Of a stretch of DNA of 12,470 nt, positions 1 to 7,951 are shown piece by piece. The first letter of the stretch is position 1. Each line of letters begins with the position of its first letter. This DNA comes from Bacteroidales bacterium. Lineage in GTDB: Bacteria; Bacteroidota; Bacteroidia; Bacteroidales; P3. The notes below the pieces were generated by a model that saw only the letters and a list, made by a program, of their open reading frames with translations, was not told the origin of the DNA and did not search any database. The translations under genes and the position numbers were made by a program. The DNA lies in the NCBI GenBank assembly GCA_017560705.1, contig JAFZEK010000002.1, positions 1 through 12,470 on the forward strand. Direction: 5' to 3'.

Positions 1-558
1 AGAAAGGTGTCCTCTTTCGTCGTATTTGTATATACGTTTTTCTTCTATAGTACCTTCTTCAGTGTATCTAAGCTCTTCTAACAGTTTATTATCTTTGCTG
101 TAAGTAGAAGTTTCTCTTCTCGACATTTTTTCGTTGCTTCCATACACGGTACGTTCCACGCAGTTACCTCTTTCATCGTTAAGGTAGGCAGTACGAGCTG
201 TAATTTTGTAGTTTCGGTCATATTCGTTCCAGCCTAGCCAATATCCATTTTTGTCAAAGTAATAAGAGTAGTAGGTGAATTTTTCGCCGGCGGTTTCAAA
301 TCTATCTTCCCAGTTACCTCTTAGGTCGAAGGTTATTGAGTCGGTAGACACTAGTTGGCGTTCGCCATTTACTACTATATTGCTGTTATAAACGCGAATA
401 ACTATATAGTTTACATCGCCTTTTAGCCCCATGTATTCAGTAGAATTTTTATATTTTTTTGAGGCAATAGAGTACTTGAATTTCTTTTTAGCAAAAGCAC
501 TTCCTGTTCCTAATAGTATGGAAAGGATTAATGTTGTTATGATTAGCTTTCTGTTCAT
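1..558 (-). CDS. Secreted hypothetical protein with YD/MORN-like repeats (C-terminus beyond window)
   Basis: An open frame of 186 codons starts at the ATG at 558-556 and is still open at base 1, so only the N-terminal part is present. The protein begins MNRKLIITTLILSILLG and continues to GSAFA, a classical Sec signal peptide with a likely cut after residue 23 (AFA|KKK), so it should be periplasmic or surface-exposed. The mature part is rich in Tyr, Asn, Asp, Glu and Gly and carries loose repeats of the type Y-x-x-D-(E/K)-x-G-(N/Y/H), for example YFDKNGYW (about 104-111), YLNDERGN (about 129-136) and YKYDERGH (about 177-184). These resemble the short beta-hairpin repeats of YD/RHS or MORN/YwqK-type proteins; no enzymatic motif is visible. 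The start codon lies one base after the stop of the upstream CstA-family gene, so translation is probably coupled and the two genes share a promoter. Function unknown. The CDS itself is secure; the repeat-family assignment is tentative. Confidence 0.8.
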   Translation of the reverse strand, partial: MNRKLIITTLILSILLGTGSAFAKKKFKYSIASKKYKNSTEYMGLKGDVNYIVIRVYNSNIVVNGERQLVSTDSITFDLRGNWEDRFETAGEKFTYYSYYFDKNGYWLGWNEYDRNYKITARTAYLNDERGNCVERTVYGSNEKMSRRETSTYSKDNKLLEELRYTEEGTIEEKRIYKYDERGHLS

Positions 559-559
559 T

Positions 560-2026
560 TTATTTTATATTTATTGTTTCTTCATTTATTTCTGTTTTAT
601 ATTTTCTTTTCCATGCAAAGAAAACAATTGCAAGCACCAAAGTTATGAATCCTGCTATGCAATAGGCTAAATTTTCTGGCAGTCCAAAACCCTCTTTTTT
701 TGCTATAAGGATAAAGGTTGTGCAAACCATTGTCATAAATAACGCAGGAATTAATGTTATAATATATACTTTTCGTTTTTGAGCTAAATAAATTGTTATA
801 GCCCATAGTGTAGGCACTGATAAAACTTGGTTTGCCCACGCAAAATATCGCCATATCATGTCGAAGCCCTCGGCATCTTTTATTTCCCACACTAGTATTC
901 CTGCTGTTATAGCAAAGATAGGTATAGATATTACTAGTCGGTTTTTAATGGATTTTTGGTCATATTTCAAGAAATCGGCAACTATAAGTCGTCCCGACCT
1001 TAGGGCTGTGTCTCCAGATGTTATAGGAGCAAAAACCACTCCAAGCATAGTGAGGATAGCACCTGCTGTTCCTAGCCAGTTTCGGGATATGTAATCTACT
1101 ATTACTGCTGCTCCCTTGCTTGCGTCTATGTTTTCTTTTCCGCTAGATGGGTCAAAGAAAAAATAAGATGCTGCCGCTGCCCATATAAGTGCCACTATAC
1201 CTTCGGCTATCATTGTGCCATAAAATATTGGGCGACCTTGTTTTTCGTTAGTCATGCATCGTGCCATTAGTGGCGACTGGGTAGCATGAAATCCCGATAT
1301 GGCTCCGCATGCTATTGAAATGAACATCATTGGAAATATAGGGGTGCTATCAGCATTAGGCATTTTATTTTCAAGCCCTTCCCATATTTCGGGTAAATGA
1401 GGTTGTTTTATAAGTATGGATATCAATATGCCTAGTGCCATAAAAAGTAGGCACGACCCAAACACGGGATATATCTTGCCTATGATTTTGTTTATTGGCA
1501 ACAATGTAGCCACTATGTAATAGATGAATATAATTATTATCCAGATATATACATCTACTTGTGGTATGATGGTAGAAAGTATTTTAGCAGGACCATCTAA
1601 GAACACTACTCCCACGAGTATCATCATAAACACTGAGAATACTCTCATCACCTGTTTCACGCCATTGCCTAGGTATTTGCCGTGTATTTCAGGTAGGCTC
1701 ATACCACCGTTGCGTAGCGAAATCATCCCTGCTAAGTAGTCGTGAGTAGCTCCTGCAAATATGCTTCCAAATACTATCCAAAGGAATGATGCAGTGCCAA
1801 ACTGTGCTCCCATTATAGCTCCGAATATGGGTCCAAGTCCAGCTATATTCAAGAACTGGATTAGGAAAATACGCCACGATTTCATGGGTATATAATCTAT
1901 TCCATCTTGTTTGGTATAGGCTGGTGTTGGGCGGCTAGCATCGACACCAAATATTTTCGACACCAACTTCGAATAAAAAAAATATCCAGCCAACAATAGA
2001 ACTATGGATAATATAAAAGTAATCAT
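560..2026 (-). CDS. cstA: CstA-family carbon-starvation / pyruvate-peptide transporter
   Basis: A 488-residue, very hydrophobic inner-membrane protein with about a dozen membrane segments, starting at residues 1-19. Family signatures are RPTPA (32-36), DGIDYIP (41-47), the glycine-rich NIAGLGPIFGAIMGAQ (60-75), HDYLAG (95-100), SLRNGG with PEI (103-113), HATQSP (247-252), FAPITSGDTALRS (332-344) and WANQ (397-400). These place it in the CstA/BtsT family, whose Escherichia coli members (about 700 residues) import pyruvate or peptides during carbon limitation. The shorter form lacks the C-terminal extension and is usual in Bacteroidota. The substrate here cannot be read from sequence. The ATG at 2026-2024 is the first start in the frame and is followed immediately by a membrane helix, so the start is likely right. 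A Bacteroidota -7 motif lies about 60 bases upstream. The next gene downstream begins one base after the TAA. Confidence 0.93.
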   Translation of the reverse strand: MITFILSIVLLLAGYFFYSKLVSKIFGVDASRPTPAYTKQDGIDYIPMKSWRIFLIQFLNIAGLGPIFGAIMGAQFGTASFLWIVFGSIFAGATHDYLAGMISLRNGGMSLPEIHGKYLGNGVKQVMRVFSVFMMILVGVVFLDGPAKILSTIIPQVDVYIWIIIIFIYYIVATLLPINKIIGKIYPVFGSCLLFMALGILISILIKQPHLPEIWEGLENKMPNADSTPIFPMMFISIACGAISGFHATQSPLMARCMTNEKQGRPIFYGTMIAEGIVALIWAAAASYFFFDPSSGKENIDASKGAAVIVDYISRNWLGTAGAILTMLGVVFAPITSGDTALRSGRLIVADFLKYDQKSIKNRLVISIPIFAITAGILVWEIKDAEGFDMIWRYFAWANQVLSVPTLWAITIYLAQKRKVYIITLIPALFMTMVCTTFILIAKKEGFGLPENLAYCIAGFITLVLAIVFFAWKRKYKTEINEETINIK

Positions 2027-2084
2027 ATAAAAATACCTTTTATTTATAATTTCGATTGTTTAAATATATGCACAAAATAAGTTG

Positions 2085-2092
2085 CAAAGATA
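2085..2092 (-). promoter_or_regulatory. Putative Bacteroidota -7 promoter element for cstA
   Basis: On the minus strand these bases read TATCTTTG, a perfect match to the Bacteroidota sigma-ABfr -7 consensus TAnnTTTG. It would start transcription near 2078 and give a leader of about 50 bases before the cstA ATG at 2026. No good TTTG -33 box is seen 19-21 bases upstream (the sequence there is TTCAAC-like), so the call rests on the -7 box and its position. Confidence 0.5.
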
Positions 2093-2251
2093 CACATAAT
2101 TTCTAAAATGTTGAATGTTTTTTAGTATTCTGTTTTTTACGATTTGCGTGTTAGGTTTATAACTTCTTGTTTATTAATATTTTTGGTAGTTAGTTTTTCA
2201 ATTATTTTACCTGTTTGTTTGGTTTATATTTTTGAGTGCTATACTAGTGAC

Positions 2252-2300
2252 AACTTCTAAAAAATCCACAAATCACCTGCAAAGCAATTTTTTGGAAGTT
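2252..2300. repeat. Short inverted-repeat element related to the 2649-2829 element
   Basis: The left arm AACTTCTAAAAAAT and the right arm ATTTTTTGGAAGTT are inverted copies of each other with one mismatch, separated by about 20 bases. The right half (about 2270-2300) matches the right end of the 181-bp element at 2649-2829 with few differences: both share AAATCAC, then GCAAAGCAATTTTT, then GAAGTT. The left flank TACTAGTGA also resembles TACTAGAGG before the larger element. It is most simply a degenerate, internally deleted copy of the same element. Confidence 0.6.
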
Positions 2301-2363
2301 CGGATGCAAAATTTATTTTCCTCCACTATATTTTTTACTTTATACTGGTAATAAAAATAAAAT

Positions 2364-2460
2364 CATGTCGTGATTTAATTAAAGCACATTGTAATTTAAT
2401 TAAAGCACGACGTGATTTGAATAAAGCACATCATGATTTAAATAAATAACATCGTGCTTT
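2364..2460. repeat. 21-bp imperfect tandem repeat, about 4.5 copies
   Basis: The core ATTTAATTAAAGCA recurs with exact 21-base spacing: the shared A of ATTT falls at 2373, 2394, 2415 and 2436, and a fifth partial unit (CATCGTGCTTTT) ends the array. Units diverge (ATTTAATTAAAGCA twice, then ATTTGAATAAAGCA, then ATTTAAATAAATAA). Between cores lie short, near-palindromic GC-richer spots: CACGACGTG (2406-2414) and ATCATGAT (2430-2437). The last CGTGCTTT is the reverse complement of AAAGCACG at about 2402-2409. A 21-base period equals two helical turns, so repeated motifs would lie on the same DNA face, as in operator arrays. No function is proven. Confidence 0.6.
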
Positions 2461-2582
2461 TATAAAAATATAGAGGGTGAAAAATTATTTAGAGGGGGGA
2501 GTATTTTATAATACATGATATAGTCATGCTTTCAATTTTAGTATCTAGTTTTTGATATACAGGTAACAATAAATATACTGCT

Positions 2583-2645
2583 ATAGGCAATTTCTATAGG
2601 TAACTTCTAAAAAAATTGCTTTGCAATTTCTTTGCGAATTTTTAC
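2583..2645. repeat. Partial MITE-end copies with a perfect hairpin
   Basis: Two tandem variants of the end sequence of the neighbouring element lie here: TAGGCAATTTCTA (from about 2584) and TAGGTAACTTCTA (from about 2596). They are followed by AAATTGC-TTT-GCAATTT (2613-2629), a perfect 7-bp-stem hairpin, and then TTTCTTTGCG as in the left end of the 2649 element. This is probably the remnant of an earlier insertion of the same family next to the later, more complete copy. Confidence 0.5.
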
Positions 2646-2648
2646 TAG

Positions 2649-2829
2649 AGGCAACTTCTAAAAATTTCTTTGTAGGTGGTTTGCGGAATTTCGCTAGAAA
2701 TCTTTTCAAGAACGTTGCGATTAAGCGAGTAAAGAGCAATGCCTAAGCATTAGCTCTTTCGAGCGATAGCAATATCGACGAAGTCAGTATTCCGTAAATC
2801 ACTCGCAAAGCAATTTTTAGAAGTTGCCT
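2649..2829. mobile_element. MITE-like non-autonomous element with about 41-bp terminal inverted repeats
   Basis: The first 41 bases (from AGGCAACTTCTAAAAATT) and the reverse complement of the last 41 (also AGGCAACTTCTAAAAATT) match at all but about six positions, and both inner ends read CGGAAT. The total length is 181 bases with no room for a transposase. The interior folds strongly: AAAGAGC-AATGC-CTAA-GCATT-A-GCTCTTT (2731-2759) is one hairpin and CGATA-GCAA-TATCG (2764-2777) another. No clear target-site duplication is visible. Long inverted ends, absence of coding capacity and related partial copies at 2252-2300 and 2583-2645 fit a miniature inverted-repeat transposable element. A structured, REP-like intergenic RNA element is the alternative. 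I cannot name the family. Confidence 0.6.
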
Positions 2830-2937
2830 TTAAATTATGACATCTAAGCAAAAAGCTAAAGTTCAGTTATTTATCGTTGTAGGGGAGTGTTGCATTTTAA
2901 TTTAGAATCTACAATGATTGAAAAACAAATAAAAATA

Positions 2938-2968
2938 TTTCTATTTCCAAATAAAATTCGTATTTTTG
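2938..2968 (+). promoter_or_regulatory. Putative Bacteroidota promoter for secA
   Basis: TATTTTTG (2961-2968) matches the TAnnTTTG -7 consensus, and TTTC (2938-2941), one base off TTTG, lies 19 bases upstream, the expected -33/-7 spacing. Transcription would begin near 2974 and leave a leader of about 74 bases before the secA ATG. AT-rich DNA yields such matches by chance, so this is a moderate call. Confidence 0.42.
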
Positions 2969-2979
2969 TAAGTTCTTTG

Positions 2980-2999
2980 TGCATATTATCTTTTATGCA
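2980..2999 (+). promoter_or_regulatory. Inverted repeat in the secA leader
   Basis: TGCATA (2980-2985) and TATGCA (2994-2999) form a perfect 6-bp inverted repeat around an 8-base spacer, just after the predicted transcription start. It could be a weak RNA hairpin or a protein-binding site affecting secA expression. The stem is AT-rich and short, so it may have no role. Confidence 0.3.
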
Positions 3000-3047
3000 T
3001 ATAATAATGTAATAACTACTAAATTAATAAGTTAAGATATAAACTAA

Positions 3048-6000
3048 ATGGCAAATTTGTTATCGAAAATATTTGGGAGTAAATCCCAACGAGACCTTAA
3101 GGAGATAATGCCTTTTCTTAATGAGGCAAAAGTGGCCTACGAAACAGTGAAAAATTTGACCAACGACGAACTGAGAGGTAAGACTATAGAGTTTAAGTTG
3201 GAGATACAAAAGGCGATAGAAAAAGAAGAACAAGAACTTCAAGAACTTCGCGGACGCATAGAAGTGGAATACGATATGCCTGTGGAAGAAAAAGAAAACT
3301 TGTATAAACGCATAGAATCATTAGAAAAAACTGCTTACGATAAAACTCAATCCGTGCTTAATAAAATTCTTCCAGAGGCTTTCTCTGTGGTGAAAGAAAC
3401 AGCACGTAGGTTTGCTGAAAACGAAGAAGTTGAAGTTACTGCAAACGACAGAGACCGTGACCTTTCTGCCAACCGTGACAGTGTGACTATCCGCGGTGAT
3501 AAAGCTTATTATAAAACAACATGGTCTGCCGGTGGCAACACCATAGCTTGGAACATGGTACACTATGATGTGCAACTTATTGGTGGTATCGTGCTTCATA
3601 ATGGAAAGATTGCTGAAATGGCTACTGGTGAGGGTAAAACATTGGTTGCCACTTTGCCTGTATATTTGAATGCTCTTCCTGGAAAAGGTGTACACGTAGT
3701 TACTGTAAACGATTATTTGGCTAAGCGTGACTCTGAGTGGATGGGTATGCTTTTCGAATTCCATGGTTTGAAAGTGGACTGCATCGACAAGTATGAGCCT
3801 CATTCTGAAGAACGTAAAAGAGCTTATCTTGCTGATATTACATACGGTACTAATAACGAATTTGGTTTCGACTACCTAAGAGACAATATGTCTAGAAACA
3901 CCGATGAACTTGTTCAACGTCAACATAATTATGCTATAGTGGACGAAGTGGACTCGGTGCTTATCGATGATGCTAGAACTCCGCTTATCATCTCCGGTCC
4001 AACACCAAAAGGCGACGTTCAAGAATTTGACCGCTTTAAACCTATCATTGAAAAGATTTACAACGCTCAACGTTTGTTGGTAACTCAAATTCTTGCAGAT
4101 GCTAAACGTTTGCTTACTTCCGGCGACCCAAAAGACGAAAAGAAGGGTGGCGAATTGTTGTTGCGTGCTCATAGAGGTTTACCTAAAAACAAAGCTCTTA
4201 TCAAGTTCCTTAGCGAGCAAGGTATGAAATCTGTGCTTCTGAAAACCGAAGCTTTTTACATGCAAGAGCAAAGTAAATATATGCACATCATTGATGATGA
4301 GCTTTTCTTTGTTATCGATGAAAAACTTCATACTATCGACCTTACCGAAAAGGGTATGAACTTCTTAGGTTCGTTAGGCGAAGACCCAAAATTCTATCAG
4401 TTGCCTGATATGGGTTCGCAAATTGCCGAGCTTGAAAAAGAAAACTTATCTGCCGAAGAAAAACTAGCTAGAAAAGACGAAATATTAAAGAACTTTGCTA
4501 TACAATCCGATAGAGTACACACAGTAAATCAGTTGCTTAAAGCCTACACTTTGTTTGAAAAGGATGTAGAATATGTGGTTATAGACAATAAAGTGAAGAT
4601 AGTGGACGAGCAAACAGGTCGTATAATGGAAGGACGTAGATACTCCGACGGTTTGCACCAAGCTATAGAAGCCAAGGAAGCTGTGAAGGTAGAAGCTGCT
4701 ACTCAAACCTATGCTACTATCACTTTGCAAAACTATTTCCGTATGTACAAGAAGCTTGCAGGTATGACAGGTACTGCCGAAACTGAAGCCGGTGAACTAT
4801 GGAACATTTACAAGCTAGACGTGGTGGTTATTCCTACTAACAAGCCTGTGGTAAGACACGACTTGGAAGATATGGTGTTCAAAACCAAACGCGAAAAGTA
4901 TGTAGCTATAATAGCTGAAATAGAACGCCTACGCAACGAAGGTCGTCCTGTATTGGTAGGTACTACATCTGTGGAAGTGTCTGAATTGTTGAGCAAAATG
5001 CTTACAATGAGAAAGATTAAGCACAACGTGCTTAACGCCAAATTACACAAAAAAGAAGCTGACATTGTGGCAGAAGCTGGATATGCCGGCACTGTGACTA
5101 TTGCTACCAACATGGCCGGTCGTGGTACAGATATTAAGCTGAAAGATGGTGTGAAAGAAGCTGGTGGTTTGGCTATCATTGGTACAGAGCGTCATGAATC
5201 ACGAAGAGTGGACAGACAGCTAAGAGGACGTGCCGGCCGTCAAGGCGATCCTGGTACTTCTCTTTTCTTCGTATCGTTGGAAGATAATTTGATGAGACTT
5301 TTTGGCTCCGAACGTATTGCTAAGGTAATGGACAGAATGGGACTTCAAGAAGGCGAAGTTATACAACATTCCATGATTACCAAATCTATAGAAAGAGCTC
5401 AAAGAAAGGTAGAAGAAAATAACTTTGGTATTCGTAAACGCTTGTTGGAATACGATGACGTAATGAACAACCAACGTACTGTTATATACAACAAAAGAAG
5501 AAATGCGTTGTATGGCGACAGACTTTCTATTGATATTTCTAATATGTTCTACGACACTTGCGAGGTTATCTACGAACAAGCTTATAGAGAAAAAGATTTT
5601 GAGTTGTTCAATATGGAAATACTTCGAGTGTTTGGTATGGAACTACAGTTTGCTGAAAAAGAACTGTTTGACTCTAAGAAGGGTAATATTGTAGAAAAGA
5701 TTTACGAGCAAGTATATTCGTCCTACAAAGAACGCATACAACGCATTGCCGATATGGCGTTCCCTTTCATAAAGAATATATACGAAAACACTAGATACGA
5801 AAATGTGGCATTCCCTATAACCGATGGTAAAAAGACAATAAACATCGTTACTCCTGTAAAGAAATCTTACGAAAACAAGGGTAGAGAAATAGGATTGTCT
5901 ATCGAAAAGAATATCACACTTTCTATTATAGACAACGAGTGGAAAGAGCATCTACGCGAACTTGACGATTTAAAACAATCGGTTCAGAATGCTACTTACG

Positions 6001-6329
6001 AACAAAAAGATCCTCTATTGATTTATAAATTCGAGTCTTTCAATTTGTTCGAAAAGATGTTGTTCTCTATCAACCGAGAAATTTCGTCGTTCTTGAGTCG
6101 TGTATCTTTGCCTGTTAATCAGGAAGAGAATATGAAAGAGGCTCAGAAGCCAATGTCGGACAATAAGAACTTAAAAACTAGCCGCGAGGAAAAACCTGTA
6201 ACCAATAACACTGCTGAGCGTGAAAAATCTCAACCAGTGAGAGTGGAGAAAAAGGTGGGTCGTAACGAGCCTTGTCCATGCGGAAGTGGAAAGAAATACA
6301 AAAACTGCCACGGAAAATTGGAGGAATAA
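3048..6329 (+). CDS. secA: Preprotein translocase ATPase SecA
   Basis: A 1093-residue protein matching SecA throughout, the motor that binds preproteins and drives them through the SecYEG channel by ATP hydrolysis. Visible motifs: Walker A MATGEGKT (191-198), DEAD-box-type DEVD (299-302) followed by [15 protein letters not shown], the helicase motif [11 protein letters not shown] in NBD2, and the arginine-finger motif [10 protein letters not shown] (727-736). The C-terminus has the zinc-binding tail that contacts SecB or phospholipid, with Cys1076, Cys1078, Cys1087 and His1088. The protein is about 190 residues longer than E. coli SecA (901). Much of the excess lies between DEVD and the end of NBD1 (about 315-450), a known feature of Bacteroidota SecA. 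The ATG at 3048 opens the typical N-terminus ([18 protein letters not shown]); the leader is AT-rich without a clear Shine-Dalgarno site. It is monocistronic, with a terminator 50 bases after the stop. Confidence 0.98.
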   Translation: MANLLSKIFGSKSQRDLKEIMPFLNEAKVAYETVKNLTNDELRGKTIEFKLEIQKAIEKEEQELQELRGRIEVEYDMPVEEKENLYKRIESLEKTAYDKTQSVLNKILPEAFSVVKETARRFAENEEVEVTANDRDRDLSANRDSVTIRGDKAYYKTTWSAGGNTIAWNMVHYDVQLIGGIVLHNGKIAEMATGEGKTLVATLPVYLNALPGKGVHVVTVNDYLAKRDSEWMGMLFEFHGLKVDCIDKYEPHSEERKRAYLADITYGTNNEFGFDYLRDNMSRNTDELVQRQHNYAIVDEVDSVLIDDARTPLIISGPTPKGDVQEFDRFKPIIEKIYNAQRLLVTQILADAKRLLTSGDPKDEKKGGELLLRAHRGLPKNKALIKFLSEQGMKSVLLKTEAFYMQEQSKYMHIIDDELFFVIDEKLHTIDLTEKGMNFLGSLGEDPKFYQLPDMGSQIAELEKENLSAEEKLARKDEILKNFAIQSDRVHTVNQLLKAYTLFEKDVEYVVIDNKVKIVDEQTGRIMEGRRYSDGLHQAIEAKEAVKVEAATQTYATITLQNYFRMYKKLAGMTGTAETEAGELWNIYKLDVVVIPTNKPVVRHDLEDMVFKTKREKYVAIIAEIERLRNEGRPVLVGTTSVEVSELLSKMLTMRKIKHNVLNAKLHKKEADIVAEAGYAGTVTIATNMAGRGTDIKLKDGVKEAGGLAIIGTERHESRRVDRQLRGRAGRQGDPGTSLFFVSLEDNLMRLFGSERIAKVMDRMGLQEGEVIQHSMITKSIERAQRKVEENNFGIRKRLLEYDDVMNNQRTVIYNKRRNALYGDRLSIDISNMFYDTCEVIYEQAYREKDFELFNMEILRVFGMELQFAEKELFDSKKGNIVEKIYEQVYSSYKERIQRIADMAFPFIKNIYENTRYENVAFPITDGKKTINIVTPVKKSYENKGREIGLSIEKNITLSIIDNEWKEHLRELDDLKQSVQNATYEQKDPLLIYKFESFNLFEKMLFSINREISSFLSRVSLPVNQEENMKEAQKPMSDNKNLKTSREEKPVTNNTAEREKSQPVRVEKKVGRNEPCPCGSGKKYKNCHGKLEE

Positions 6330-6379
6330 ACTTTCTCCAATACATGGAATAGAATAATACACTACAAGTGTATATAATA

Positions 6380-6425
6380 ATATCCAACAGAGGAAAACAT
6401 TTCCTTTGTTGGATATTTTTCTTTT
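6380..6425 (+). terminator. Intrinsic terminator of secA
   Basis: ATATCCAACA (6380-6389) pairs with TGTTGGATAT (6407-6416), and AGGAAA (6391-6396) pairs with TTTCCT (6400-6405) across a single internal mismatch, giving a stem of about 16 bp with a 3-base loop. It is followed by the T-rich run TATTTTTCTTTT. It lies between the convergent ends of secA and the ligase gene. On the other strand the hairpin is followed only by an AT-rich tract, so termination there would be weaker. A smaller hairpin, TACAC-TACAA-GTGTA (6358-6372), precedes it. Confidence 0.85.
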
Positions 6426-6462
6426 AGACAACGTCTATAAATTTCTATTGTTTAGGAAATTA

Positions 6463-7911
6463 TTAGCAGGATTCTTCTTTTTTAGGGAAGTATACATCTA
6501 GTGCTACAATGGCAGCAGTGAATCCCCAGAAAGGAACGGATAGCTTGTCTGTATCCAAAAAGTTGTTGAAAATGCCATGCACATAATAGGTGAAAAGTCC
6601 TAGGGTGAAGGCTATGGCAAGTGTGGATATTCGTTTGCTTCGAGCTGTTCTGTACACTTTTATTCCAGTGGCAAATGTTAGTCCAAACACTAGTACTGTA
6701 AACAATGTTCCGAGCACTCCTTGGTCGGCGAGAGGACCTATGTATTCGCTGTGGGCATTGCCTAGATTGCCAGAGTTAGTGCTTATGGTAGACAGTTGGT
6801 AGGAGCGTTGGTATTTGCCATAAATGAATTGATATGTGCCTGGTCCCCATCCTGTAATTGGTCTTTCTTCGAACATTCTTAGTGCTGATGCCCATCTGTT
6901 TAGTCTTTCTACGTTGGAGGCATCGGTGGATATGTTGGATATGGACTTCACTTGGTCTGCTAGGTTATAAGATGAATCTTGATTGTTTTTTCCTAGTTTG
7001 TATAGCACATCGGCTTGATAGGTGAAAAAGAATGCCACTCCAACAGCGGCTATAACTAGCATCCATTTTATTTTCATTCCCATTTTTATGGCGTAGTATA
7101 CTGCTATAGCACCTACTACACTTATCCATGCTGCGCGTGAGTAAGAAAATCCCAAACCTATGATTAGCACTACTAGTGCTGCTATGGTTAGTGTTTTAAA
7201 GAATGGGTTCTTTTGTTTTTCCATTGCCAAAAAGAATGCCACCGGCACAAAGAGTGCTATTGCTACTCCGTAGGCTGTGTGGTCGTTGTAAAATGGTTTC
7301 ATCACTCGGTGTAGAGTTTGAAGATCAGAGAAGTTGCTCATCGTTTTCACTGTGGAAATGAGTATTACAGTTATTAACGACACTGCGTAGCACCAGAAAA
7401 ATTGTTTTATACGTATTGTAGAGCGAAATACTTGTGTGGCGGCAAAGAAGAATGGAATCATGAACCAAAACCTAGCGGCAAGATATTTGAAAGATACTTG
7501 CGGCATCTCTGATGTTATGGAGGTAATAAGCATCCATATAAGCATGGCAAAGATGGATAAGCTGACCGGGTGTTTTAGTATGGCGGTGTTGTAGGTTTTA
7601 GCTACTAGTACTCTAAACATGAATATGCAGCTGAAAAGAATCATCATAGGCTCTACGGGCATGGATAGCTCCATACCTGGAAAAAGTGCAAAGTCTATGG
7701 CAAAGGGTGTAAAGAGTGCTGTAGCCATAAGTCCTGTTTCTAGCTTGAAAACGAAGAGCATGACTATTAGTCCTAGCAAAGGTATGCCTATGAGTAAATA
7801 GAAATCTTTGCTGAGCATTATAGCATTGATTATGGAAAAAAGAAGAGCCACAGCTACTGCTATAGTAGCTGTTTTGTTCTTCTTAAACCATGTTTTTAGA
7901 TCTTGGGTCAT
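6463..7911 (-). CDS. O-antigen ligase / polymerase-family membrane protein (Wzy_C)
   Basis: A 482-residue polytopic membrane protein with about ten or more hydrophobic segments and one large soluble loop (about 301-390), the layout of WaaL/Wzy/RfaL-type glycosyltransferases of the GT-C fold. Recognisable are FSYSRAAW (255-262) in a membrane segment, the loop motif R-x-x-W-x-x-AL-x-MF-x-x-x-PITGWGPGTY (337-360) and NAHSEY (385-390) before LADQGVLG, all typical of the Wzy_C domain. His387 is in the position of the conserved loop histidine needed by ligases. Such proteins either attach finished polysaccharide to lipid A core or another acceptor, or polymerise repeat units; sequence alone cannot decide. 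It lies 40 bases after the Wzz-like gene and is probably co-transcribed with it. The start (ATG at 7911-7909) is followed by a short charged stretch and the first membrane helix. Confidence 0.9.
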   Translation of the reverse strand: MTQDLKTWFKKNKTATIAVAVALLFSIINAIMLSKDFYLLIGIPLLGLIVMLFVFKLETGLMATALFTPFAIDFALFPGMELSMPVEPMMILFSCIFMFRVLVAKTYNTAILKHPVSLSIFAMLIWMLITSITSEMPQVSFKYLAARFWFMIPFFFAATQVFRSTIRIKQFFWCYAVSLITVILISTVKTMSNFSDLQTLHRVMKPFYNDHTAYGVAIALFVPVAFFLAMEKQKNPFFKTLTIAALVVLIIGLGFSYSRAAWISVVGAIAVYYAIKMGMKIKWMLVIAAVGVAFFFTYQADVLYKLGKNNQDSSYNLADQVKSISNISTDASNVERLNRWASALRMFEERPITGWGPGTYQFIYGKYQRSYQLSTISTNSGNLGNAHSEYIGPLADQGVLGTLFTVLVFGLTFATGIKVYRTARSKRISTLAIAFTLGLFTYYVHGIFNNFLDTDKLSVPFWGFTAAIVALDVYFPKKEESC

Positions 7912-7951
7912 ATATTATTATAGTACTGTGGTTGTTGTTCTTATGAATGGA

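Larger units (their letters stand above)
2027..3047. other. Gene-free divergent spacer between cstA and secA
   Basis: A 1021-base, AT-rich stretch between two divergently transcribed genes, with no reading frame that looks coding on either strand. It holds the cstA promoter (near 2090), plain AT-rich sequence (about 2100-2240), a small inverted-repeat element (2252-2300), a 21-bp tandem repeat array (about 2364-2460), two G-rich runs (near 2472 and 2491) in otherwise AT-rich DNA, a MITE-end-like hairpin region (about 2583-2645), a 181-bp MITE-like element (2649-2829) and the secA promoter with its leader (about 2938-3047). The spacer appears to have grown by repeated insertion of small non-coding repeats. 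Confidence 0.75.

Noticed and set aside
431..670. 79-codon plus-strand frame rich in Phe, Tyr and Ile
   Set aside because: It crosses the ends of two coupled minus-strand genes and its hydrophobicity reflects antisense AT-rich DNA.
2090..2250. Small peptide gene in the AT-rich stretch after the cstA promoter
   Set aside because: No frame of useful length with a plausible start and composition is present on either strand.
2364..2460. Possible CRISPR array
   Set aside because: The repeats are directly adjacent with a 21-base period and no unique spacers, and no cas genes are present.
2470..2505. Two G-rich runs (TAGAGGGTG and TAGAGGGGGGAG) as a G-quadruplex
   Set aside because: There are only two G-runs, not the four needed for an intramolecular quadruplex, and no flanking feature.
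3060..6431. Several 60-160-codon minus-strand reading frames inside secA
   Set aside because: They are antisense shadows of a gene with complete SecA motifs; their proteins have low-complexity, Ser/Phe/Val-rich composition and no recognisable domain.
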